In this document: positions 1-11,700 of the stretch, piece after piece
Layout: every line of letters begins with the position of its first letter
Numbering within the stretch: position 1 is the first letter of the stretch
Assembly: GCF_032062135.1 (NCBI RefSeq)
Contig: NC_092860.1
Location: 70,815,393 to 70,879,392 of the forward strand
Length of the DNA stretch: 64,000 nucleotides
DNA from: Pyxicephalus adspersus
Lineage: Eukaryota > Chordata > Amphibia > Anura > Pyxicephalidae
Direction: 5' to 3'
Made by a program: the position numbers and the translations under genes
Notes under the pieces: model-generated
The model's input: only the letters and a program-made list of their open reading frames with translations
Told to the model about the DNA's origin: nothing
The model's database searches: none

Positions 1-188
1 GTCTTGTTATTAGAAGTTCTGGAGTTAGCATTATTTTGCAACCAAGGAAAAATTAGGTAGGGATCTCCTTTTAGCTATTAATAATAAGATGATAACTTCT
101 AAAAGGTTTACTTTAAATATATTATGGTATGTTAATATTCACCTGATACTTCAGTAAACCAAAAGAAGGGTAGGGTATTTCTGTAAAT

Positions 189-193
<5 letters not shown>

Positions 194-250
<57 letters not shown>
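194..250. repeat. (AT)n microsatellite
   Basis: Uninterrupted AT dinucleotide run of about 28 units. Confidence 0.95.
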
Positions 251-253
<3 letters not shown>

Positions 254-2272
254 ATCCCTAGTGATAACTTTTAAATTAAGATTCTCTCTGCTGGTGGATC
301 ACCTAATCCAGCCATAATTGCAAATATTTTCCTATCCCAAAATATTATCAAATCTGCAGGCTGCATGGACCTGATAAAAGAATGTATACTTTTTTTTTGC
401 TTTTCCCTTTTCCTCATACTTACTAGTTGACTGTCCAGTAGGAATGCCCTTTTAAAAGATAGAAGTGACCCATTATAATATGCAGCTACACTTTGCTATC
501 ATTAAGACATATATAAACTTATAATAAGGTTTAATTGGAAGGGGAGGTTGTATAACCTAAATACATAAAGACTACATCAAAGCCCTGCATTGCACAAATC
601 AATTTGGATACAACATTCTCAGTCCCATCTCCTTTTTAATTTCTGTTTTATTATCTCCAGATTCTGTAAATAGGCTTCTCTGAGTGCAATTTAAAGTAAA
701 TAACTAATGTTTTGTATTTAGACTCAAGCCCTACTTAAAAAGAAGTCTAAAGCCAGCCATACACAGTGCAGTATATTAGGGATTGATTAGACAAGCATCT
801 AGACAAAATCAGTAATAAAAAATTGATAAAAAACAATTCCATTCATTATTGGATTTTAGATCAATATTTTGCCTGAATGCCAATCAAAAACTGACCAGCC
901 AACAAATGTTTTGTTTATTTGGTAACTATGATGTTGAATCAAAACCATCTTTATGCTAAGACAATTATATAGTATAACATCAATACCAAAATCCACACTG
1001 ACTAAAAATGGCATGGTGTTTGCCTAGCATAATTCCAATTAAAAAATAGGACATTGTTCTGTGTAGGCACACACCAAACTATGAATCACTTCAATCCATT
1101 ATAACTAGGTCAAGGCCTGAAGGACAAGTTTACTTACTTGAATAGATAGCCTCACCTAACAGATCCTTGTTATATATATCCACTAAACTCAAATGAACAG
1201 GTGTCACAATCTGGGAACCATGTGTGCCACATTTGTCTTCAAACTTCCTGTTCTAATGCTGCTGATGGTGCAGCTATTATGACACTTATGACACTTCTAA
1301 TAGTAACTACAGTGCTAGGAAATGGTTAGTTTAGAGCCACACACTGATGACTACAGCCAGGCTAGGTATCCAGGGGTAAAGCACAATTGTAGTGAAGGTC
1401 AGGCAGGCTGATCCAAGTGATAGACACCAAGAGGTCAGACAGGTAATGTTGGTAACAACTGGCAGCAAAAGTAACTTAACACTATCAAGGGTGAGGTGGA
1501 CTGGACAGGTGCAGTTTTATTTGGCCACCAGCCAATCAGCAAAGGGAAGTTTTGGGCTGCAGCAGTACTGTGATGAACAAATGCCGGTACACTAATGAAA
1601 CTGATTAGTTGCAGCAGATCTGAATAGAACCCTAAGGGATCACATAAAATAGTAGTAACCTTAAACTTTTGTTTTTTTATATTGAAGACAGGAACACTGC
1701 GAAATAAAATAAGGGATATATTTATAAAGCAGTAATCTAACATTTGGAAACTTTCTCTGCTGAGGAATCCTCCAGGTACATGTGTTATTTTTTTTGTATG
1801 GGCTGAAACAAAGATATATTAATATTTTACAAAAGCTTTGTGCTTACAGCTCCTCGTGACAAATATATTCCACTGGAAACTCCCTGTATCATTGTCCCAG
1901 TATCTTATTTAGGTTTCACAAGAATTATGCAAACTGTTTATTCTGCCTCAGGTTACAGTTTGGTGCAATTACATAAAGCTTTGGACTGTTTAATAAACCA
2001 CAGGCACTGTTTCTATTTCTATTGCCATATTTTTTAACATTTACAAATCAATTGAAGTACAGCTTTCGGAATATATCTTTATGACTTTGATATGGCATTA
2101 TTTGATCTTTACTTCAAGTAACCTTTTTAATTTTTCATTATTGCATGAGCATCTTTATAAATTCAGATTTGCCATTTGTTGCTGTGTACAAATCTGTGTT
2201 TCTCAAATATAAGATAGCTGGAAGTCAGAAGGTTAATAATGACCAATCATTCTCCCTCCCTACATACACCAA

Positions 2273-2496
2273 GGCCCTGATTTATTAAAGTTCTCCAAGG
2301 CTGGAGAGAATACATTGTTCACCAGTGAAGCTGGGTGATCCAGCAAACCTGAAATGGATCTGGTTCAGAATTGAAAACATTTGCCAACAAATAGCTAATT
2401 GCTTTTAGTAAATTCATTCCAGGTTTTCTGTAAAACCCAGCTTCACTGATAAAAGCGTATTCCCTCCAGCCTTGGAGAATTTATTAAATCAGGGCC
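2273..2496. repeat. Palindromic MITE, CCTGATTTATTAAA family, full copy
   Basis: Ends read GGCCCTGATTTATTAAA and TTATTAAATCAGGGCC, and the arms are imperfectly complementary over most of the 224 bp (CTCCAAGGCTGGAG against CTCCAGCCTTGGAG). Partial relatives occur at 4397-4478, 36500-36602, 42904-43030 and 46755-46843. Superfamily not assigned. Confidence 0.8.
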
Positions 2497-2729
2497 TAAG
2501 TGTCTAGCTTGGTAACTTTATGCCTGTAGAACCAGGATATGGGAGCTACCCCTTAGCATCCAGAAGTTTTTTTGAGAAGTAGTCCAAGTATGATTCTGCC
2601 CTCAAACAAACACTACTCTAATGCTGACATGCTTCTTTTGAAGAACATTTTTTTAGACATTGCTAAATGCCTGTATCAGCATATTTTTGGATCATATGAA
2701 TGTAAATAAAATGAATGTTTTATTTTCAG

Positions 2730-5700
2730 GTGGAGAAGCAGTGTCTGGATTACTACAGCCTTAAAGACCTCAAAAGAGACAATGAAGACAATGTTAGGGT
2801 GGAACTTTATTATGAAAGTCTCTGTATGGGCTGCCGCAAATTCCTTGCTCTTCAGCTCTACCCCACATTTCTTATGTTACATGACATCATGAATGTTACA
2901 CTGGTGCCTTATGGGAATGCACAGGTACAAATTTACATTGTACAGATCAGCCATTTGAATGTGGGAAGAATAAGAAATAAAGTATTACATAGTATTATGC
3001 TGGATGTACTGTATAGTTAGACCCAATGTCTGTATTTTTTACTAGTTCCCTGGGCCCCTTTGAGACGTTGTACTGCAAGTTTAACTCCCAACTGCTTCTC
3101 TTCAACTGTATGAGATTGAGAAGCACTTTGTGCAAGTGTTTGCAGGTGGTTGTGTTGTGATTGTGGCAGAGATCCTGGAAGTGACATGTTGCTTCCAACC
3201 ATGCAGTTGCTTTTCTTCCTCTGGAGAAAGAACCACACTGCCACCAAAAATGCAAGAGCAAAGTGTTTATGAGCCTGGGAATGGCTAACCGTCTGGATTT
3301 CAGCCACATATCTGAAAAGGGCCTTACTAGCATTTTGGAATGTGAAGATATCTCACATCATAAGTCACTATCAGATACAAATAATGACCAAGTTACTTAC
3401 CCTTGTCAACACCATACAAATATATCAGTTTTGTGCTAACATAAATTTCCGGTTAGCACAAAAGTTAGCTTACCCTTAAATACCCAACACTGAGTTTTTG
3501 CTGATGATGTAAGTGTTTTATATAATCTGTGTCTGTATAATAATTTTTTACTTAAAATAAACTAATTTTGAAAAAAGTACAAAAATCTTGTGAAGAACGG
3601 GTAAATATATGGAAGAGGAATGAACTGTACAACTATATGGAGCATATATAGGTACACCTCCAATATATATTACCATAAATCATGATCTATCAATATATAC
3701 ATGTGATCTGCAGAGAATCTGGTCATTTAAAAAAGATGTCCTGTAGTTTGGACAAATTTGCTTTATATATACATGAAATATTTGATTTTCACATTACTTG
3801 AAATCATGGTATGCATGCCAATTTATTTGTTACTTTCCAAATACTAGCCTGTTTATCTTACATGTTTGTAAGAGTTCTGTTTTTCCGTTTGTCAGGAAAA
3901 AAACGTTTCAGGAAAGTGGGAATTTGAATGCCAGCATGGACCTGAAGAATGTTATGGAAACACCATTGAGGTTTGTTAAAAAATTACTACACTAAGGGGT
4001 CTGTTTATAAAGCAGTGGATCTGACTTTCAATGAAACTCTATTGAAACTCATGGACCTGGAATATTTTCCACCAGGGAATGTATTATTGAAAGTCAGGTT
4101 CACTGTTTTATAAATAGATCTCTAAATGTAAATATTTTAATCAGTATATCTTTTTTTTCCATTTATGAAATTAGGAAATTTTAACTGTATTTAATTACAT
4201 ACATTTTCCTATTCCATCTAGTGCTTCAGACAAGTTTGTCTAGTCATATACATTAAGCAATTATTATTAATAATGAAAATTCTATTCTTACAACGCTGCT
4301 CCAAAACAGATTTTCCAATTGAAAGGTTTCTTGTTTAGAGACAACAAAATGTTGTTGCAAAAGATAATGGGATCTCGGTGTCATTGGATAAGCACATAAC
4401 AGGGTGGGCCTGATTTATTAAATCTCGCCAAGGCTGGAGAAGATACAGGTTAATGTGAGTGTTAATAAAACAGGCCCAGTGTGTGTCAGTCAGCCATTGT
4501 TCACCAGACTATCCCACATCGGGCCGTGGGCTTGACTATGGGCAACCCCCATGTTGTGGCACTTGGCTGCCCTCAAGTCAGCTACAGCTTACAACAAGTT
4601 ATCAACAAAGCAAAATACTGAATCGGGAGGCAAGATCATGGTCAATCAGGAAGAAGGTCAGTGCCAGCAGGTAATTTGGATTGCCAAAAAACAGGTCATG
4701 CACAAAAATGTTTACAGTAACAGGGAACACAGTAAACAGAGACTGGAAACAATTACCTAAAGAGGTCTTTGCCCAGGTAACCCCTTAATGCACTTGCAGT
4801 GTATAACAGAACTACTGCGGGAACAAGCAGGGGGAGCACATAACTGTCGCACTTATGAACAGGAGTCCAATAAGGAGCCCGGGTGCAAATACCAGACTAA
4901 TCATGCATAACTTTGGCTAAAACAGGTTGGAGACTGCAAACTGTGACTTTGAAATTCTCATAATTTTTTTCCCAATAACAATAGTAACCAGCACAACAAA
5001 GCACAAAATGCTAAATATTTCAAAACTAGCGGTCAATTCAAAATAACTAGTAGCTAATGATTAGATCCTGCTGCTAGCTCAAGAGAAGAGAGTCATCTGC
5101 TGATCCAGTAATAACAATATTTTATTAGATAAAAATAAATATTGCACATACAAGTAGACCAAATAAGCAGTGCCTATAGGTGTTCAGAAATACTGTAGAT
5201 GGGGCTCTGTTTTGTGAGATTCTGTTTTGTTTGCTTTTGTTAAAAATAGTGGAGTAAGGCATAGTAATGTATACGCATTGGACCGGATTCATGAGTCAAG
5301 AAAGGAGAGCACAGTGGGGTGCCCCTTACTCATTCTCCCCCTTCCCTTTTCATGAAACAGAAAGGCGCTCTCTATACAGCTCTTGATCATTTATCTGTCA
5401 TTCTTTGACGAAAATTGTACATGTGTATGCAGCCTAACTCTTCCCAATTTGGACAAAGACCACAAAACCTTTACAGAGATTCTTACCCTTCTTACTCTAT
5501 TCCAAATGATTTAAAAGGGTTTTGCCATAAGATACACTTTTATTGATATAATCATTGTGAAAAACCTAATTAGTGACAATTAATTAATCATATTCAATTA
5601 CATATTAGAATGTATTCTTACAAAGTATTAGCTAATAAAATACATAAAAAGCTCAGTTCAGAAAACTAATAATAACAAGAAACTGAGAAAGCAGCAAGTT

Positions 5701-8700
5701 TAAAATATACAGAATCATTACAAATCTAGAGGAATACTGTATAACAAAGTATAGCATTGTTTTACTGAAATCATTGGCAGTAATGCTTATGTTTTGTAGT
5801 GCATTTTTATTCATTTCTTTTATACACACAGGCTTGTCTTATCCACCTCTTGAATGAGGACAATGTCTACTTCCCAGTCATTGACTGTATGGAAATGTCT
5901 GAAAACGTTACCGGATCATTACGTCCAGTAAGTTAGTAATGTGGGTTGTAACTTGGTAAAATACCCCTTTTTAAAAAAAGATCTACAAAGATGCAATGTT
6001 CTTCATATAGATCATAAACCTACAAAAATTCACATATTTACATTGCAAATATGTTCCTCAGACGTTTTCTTCCATGTCATTTTGGTACATCTGGCTGCTT
6101 TAATGTCTATCCAAAGCAAACCACCAGAATTTATTCCCAATTGACTTCAATGCTGCTTAAATTCAAGTTTGGTCTGAACCTTACCATTGGTATATAAAGC
6201 CAGACAGATCAAGAACAGATCAGAGAAGCATTCAAGCAACAATGTAAATGAATAAAACAGTAAATACAAATATACACTATTACTTTTTATGTCTCGATCA
6301 TTAGTCCGTTTCTAGGCAGCAGCAGCAGATTCCAAAATGGATATGTTTACATAGCAAATTCTTTCTGTAGAACAGAGATTCTCAACCAGGATTCTGTGGA
6401 ACCCTTCAGAAGTTGCTAGAGGTTCCTTCAGCAATGAGCAATGTGTGACTCTTGGGTCAGTTGAACAGATACCAATGATCTTTTTGGCTATCTGGCCAAC
6501 AATGTAGGAGGCATTCTTCCTACTGACCACCACTCTAATGAACTGTGAGCTATGGCTATAATAATTATAGCAGGGGTTCCCTGAAGACCTGAAAGTTATG
6601 AGGTTCCCCCGTGTTTAAAAGGTTGAGAAACACTGCTGTAGCATTTTAAGGTTTTGTTGCTAGTGGTACAATTTAGAAACCTTTGTCAGGTTTTTATTTT
6701 CTTTACTTATTTTGTAATGCTGACCACCTCCTCAGAAGGAGCTTTTTTGTTATTTGTATATTCCTTTTGTTGTCGTTTTCTGCATCTCATTTTAAAAATT
6801 GTAAATAGTTGCCATTTTTTGTACCAGAAACATAATTTTATGATGTTTAAATTCCATCTATAGATTACAATAAAAAAATAAATAATTATCGACAATAATG
6901 CCAAACAAACCCTAGTCTAGTCCTAAAAATAATATATGTATTACTTTGATATCATAAGCAATGACAAAGTTATCACTTATTAAACAGGCTAATGAAATAT
7001 AAAAACTCAATTAGAAGTATAACATTAAGGTGGTTAAGGGTAGTAATGCAAATATGGTAAAAAAAATTGTAACATATTTTGTTCATTCTACAGTGCCTCG
7101 AAGCTCTTTATCCAGACTTGCCTGTCAAAACAGTACTGGACTGTGTGAATGGGGACCTGGGTAACAAACTAATGCATGCTAATGCTCAGCGAACCCAGGC
7201 ACTTGACCCTCCTCACCAATATGTGCCATGGATCGTTATAAATGGAGTAAGTACTATAAAGGTCTAAAAAATCCATGGTACCATCTTGTGTGTGTTATGT
7301 ATTGTTTGTATAATGGGTCATCTGAGGACTCCCTCCTAGGTTCTCCCAGCATTTTCCCAAAACGTACAGTACACTGGTCAAGTGGAGTAGCTAAATCCCT
7401 GAGCATTTAAAAGCACTAAGGTGATGTTATTCAACCAAAATAAAATGACTAATGATGATAACTAATCTCTAATGTTACTTACCCTACCTATAACTTAACA
7501 AATTATATGTAAAATCATCATTTGTGAGTTCAGTGTCCTGAATCACAGTAACAAATATTCATTTTGATATACAAATATGTTACAATCAAATCTGTAACAA
7601 ATATAATTTTTACATGGAAAAAATACATAATACTGTTGCTCGACCATTACCTGTCCTCCCCTTACTTCTCCTATCCCTCCCTAGATCTTTCCGTCTTGAT
7701 CTCACACCACCTGCCCACACCTGAGCTTTCTTCTTTGTACTGTGTCTTTACTACAGTATATCTTGTCTTGTCTTTTATTGCTACTATATCAGGTTTTTCT
7801 GCAGTCGGGGTCTCAGTTGGAAACCATAAAAAGGTTTTCTCGCCAGAACAGGAAGTGAACAAAACTCGCTAATCAACACAAACGGGTATTTTTGTAAGTT
7901 AAATAGGGAAATACAGGAACTTCTATCAGCTTTTTATTGTTATCTCTGCTGTTGATGTTACCATACTGTCTAGAAAAAGCTTAATACAAAACCAGGAAAT
8001 GAGTGGCAATTTCTGAAATGAAGCCCCAGATAGTAGTGCAACCTGATACTCCATGTTACCTTCCCCAAGCTATCTAGGTCTGTACTTTGAATCTATACTT
8101 TAATAATCAAACTGGCTATTAAAATGGAACTAAAGTCCCACTTTACAAAATTAAAGGTTAGGCAGGTGGTTATTGCAGAAAGGGACAGACAATGTCCTTT
8201 GTACAATAACCTGTCTTTCCTGCCTGAATGCATCGGAAAAATGGAAAAATGCTGAGATGCGCATGCACATGTGTAAGCTTTAGTTGCCTGAGAAACCCAG
8301 CAATCCTGGTTTCGCTTACATTTGCTGGGGGTGAATGAACTCGAGTTACATCATTCCAGCACAGCCATTTAAGATGGCCCAAATATTGTCCCTAACAAGA
8401 AGAAAAGCAGATGATGGCGCCCTGTGATGGAATATGGATAGGTGAGTTGAGTGGCTTTAGTTCCACTTTCATAACTGATTACCATTGTTCCCCGACTGAG
8501 CATTTTCCAGTTGTCCCATGTAAGCACTATTGTGTCAAGTCTTTCTAAAAAACATTCTATGATATTAAACAGAACTATAGTTAATGTTTTATTTTTTTAT
8601 TTTTTAGAAACATGATGATAGTCTGCAGACTCGAGCTCAGAGTGCATTATTTAGGCTTGTCTGCGAACTTTACAAAGTAAGTACTGTATGTGACAATTTC

Positions 8701-11700
8701 ACTTACCATATACAATAGATATAAATCATTTGACAAAATGATTCTCAATGTTACCAATTTCAGAGAAAACAAAGGGAGTGTATAGTATTGGAAGAGACAA
8801 ATTAGGAGAAATAATAGGTGTTAATTGTCAAACAATGTAAAAATCTGGTAGAGCAAAGATAACAGATTAAGCATGCCAAAGGAATTAACATGTAGAGAAC
8901 ATTTTTTATACTCACTGCTGTCTCTCCCCAAATATTCAACTGAAATTAATGTTTCTGTAATTTGTACAGATTACAGCCTATTCACCTGACTGACAGTTAG
9001 GTCGGTCCACCTATTTCTTCTAATATAAATTTTAACTATATTAGGTAAAAGGGAAAGATAAGAGGGGAGGCCAACAGAAAGGAAGAAGAAGAAAGAAGTC
9101 AACAGGTAGTTAGGAATGAGTATCGGGAAGAAGAAGGTGGTAAGGAAGAGAAAATAGATAAAATGTATAGAGGCAGGTAAGCAAAGAGGGCATCAGAGAG
9201 GAAGGAAGTAACCCAGGGGATAGGAGGAGGGAAGGCCAGGGGTGTTGGTATTGTCTTTTTAAACAAATATCACAGATTACCACCTCATGTCCCCATCTAA
9301 GACACGGGAATGGACTACATTGGGAGAGGTGACTGGACACTGCATAAGCTAGGCCTGCCAACCTTCTCAGGGAAATCACATAACGCAAAGTGAGAAAACC
9401 TGTTTGAGAGTGAAAAATGCTACAAACTGTCACTTGTACTGATTGACTGTTGAGCTGTTCATTGGAACATTTATTTTCAAAAAAATTGAAAAAAGAACTG
9501 AAATTGTTACATACAACATCCAGTGGATGTATCTAGTTGGACCAATGGTAGAGAAGATACTGAAAACAATACAATAAAAACATATTTTAACACAAAAAGG
9601 TCCAAAATAAATTATCTAAATTTTAACACTTTACAATTACCATAAACACACAGATCTAGGACTCTGTAATAGAAAAATTACATAGAAAATTAGTATTTTT
9701 GACTACAGGTGTATTGAGATGTATATCATAATTGATATATTTAGGGACTTGTAAACTGGTGTACTTATTTGTTTGGTCTTGTGTATAAGCCCCTATGGAT
9801 TCCAATTTAAAGTCTTAAAAAGAGTTTTAAATACTGTATAGACAGATGGTGCATTTTGAGAGTTTTCCATGACAAATTGGCAGAGCAATAACATTCTTGA
9901 GAAATCATATTACATGGTGCCCTTTTAGGTATTTAGCTTTTACTTGTGTAATTTGACAGTGGGAGAGGTTGGAAAAGGAAGGAAGGAAGGGGGACACACC
10001 TTTAAATAGGGGTCTTGCCACCCCTCACTCATTCAGAAAAGTGAGGTATAACTATAGAAACAACAGAACAGTGGCCTAAAGAAACCACAAAAGAGGTGTT
10101 TGGTTTGGCACAATTATGTAATAGTAGCATACACATTACAGTTGTGCTTAGGGTGCAATCATAATCATATATATGAAATACAATCATAGAGGCAAAAATC
10201 AATGCTGTCAAAGTATACAAATTGTATAGTCTTCCCCTGAATACTTCATCAGGGTATTCTTAGTCATGGTATACTCGACAAAGTACGCTAAAACAAGTAG
10301 TGATCCAGGCTTCATGACTAGATAGGTGTCATCCTAGTTACTTGCTTATCACAATTTTGTACATATTCATGCAATGTCTTTACCTAACGCATTTCGCCGA
10401 CTAAGGCTTCCTCAGGGGTATGTCATGAAGACTTTACAGTCTACATAAATCATAACTTGAACACAAAATAAATGCAGTAGACTCTGGACTATCCGGCCTA
10501 ATGTGGCATCAGGGAGGCCAGATAACAAAAAAGCAATATAGTCCTGAGTTGCATTAATAAAGTACTTTACTCACCTCCACACACAGGCCAGCCTTTTGGC
10601 ACAGTTCTGGAGAGCAGGTAGCATGGACATCTCAACGTGCGCTATGCAGTAGCACTGCAGCAGACATCCGCCCGGACCACCCTGGCCTTTTATTATGGGG
10701 TTTTTATTTTCCGGCCTCCATACTAGGCCGGATAGTACAGAGGCCGGGTAGTCGCGAGCCAGATAGGCGAAAGCCTACAGTGTACATTTTATAATCATCA
10801 ACGAGTGTCTCCAAAGTATATTAAAGGAGAGAGAATAGATAAACATGTGTATTTCATGTGTCAACATCAGATCATTAAACTTGTTTACACAACTTTAAAT
10901 TACTGTACATCTAATTATAGAAGTGTGCCATTCATATATAGATATGTTGCATAATGTGAAACATAATCATCTCAGTGGTATATTCGCTTGCTTACTATAA
11001 GATGTTTTGGAAACTACATCATAGGTGTGTAGGTGTGTGTCCATGTATATGGAGGGGTGCTTTATAACTCATAGTAAATATGTTTAAATGATAATGACTT
11101 ATTGTACGTAGAAAATTATGAAATTATTGAATATGGTGTTTATTCTCATGTTAATGGAAAATAAAGTGATATCTTAAGCACTTACCTGTAAACATGCAGG
11201 TAAGTAGTTCTAGAGTTTATAAATGGGCGATAGAGTAGTGTGGTACAAATTGACTGTTATCTACCTGGTAACAAATACCAAAGTATACTTTATTACAACA
11301 CTTATTGGCAGTATTACTCCAGATTGATTGGTCAGATAAAACCAGTTTAAATAAATATAAGTCACTTACGTTTAGAAGAGGTCACATACTGCACAAAGAT
11401 GCAAGAGTCAATACCTAGAGAGAGGGATGTCCCCGTGACGTAATCAGGGCTCCAGATCCATCAGTAGAGACATCAGCACAGTGGGTGGCGTGTCACTACA
11501 TGGATGGTGAGTCGCCCAAAATGTGCGGGTTGTACAGGGGATTCTCAGTAGCTCACCATGGGAGCACTAGCCAATAGTCTAATAGTAGTGCTTTGTCCCC
11601 CGCAAGTCCCGGTGGCGCTTTGTCCCCCGCAAGTCCCGGTCATGTCAGGGGGACATCTGAATATATGTATGGATGAGAATGTCATTATTTGGGAAAAGTC

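Larger units (their letters stand above)
1..2729. other. AT-rich non-coding DNA left of the first visible IFI30 exon
   Basis: No coding exon recognised on either strand. It contains an (AT)n run at 194-250 and a palindromic MITE at 2273-2496. The rest is probably IFI30 intron 1 or upstream sequence, with old unrecognised repeats. Confidence 0.5.
3971..5831 (+). other. IFI30 intron: old repeats, no gene
   Basis: No exon recognised. It holds the foldback MITE at 4000 and a degenerate MITE at 4397. The remainder is AT-rich with no assigned content. Confidence 0.5.

Noticed and set aside
1220..1282. Short frame MCATFVFKLPVLMLLMVQLL that looks like a signal peptide, a candidate IFI30 exon 1
   Set aside because: It runs into a stop at once, the only in-phase donor (GTGCAG) is poor, and the conserved Cys/Trp block expected before exon 2 is absent.
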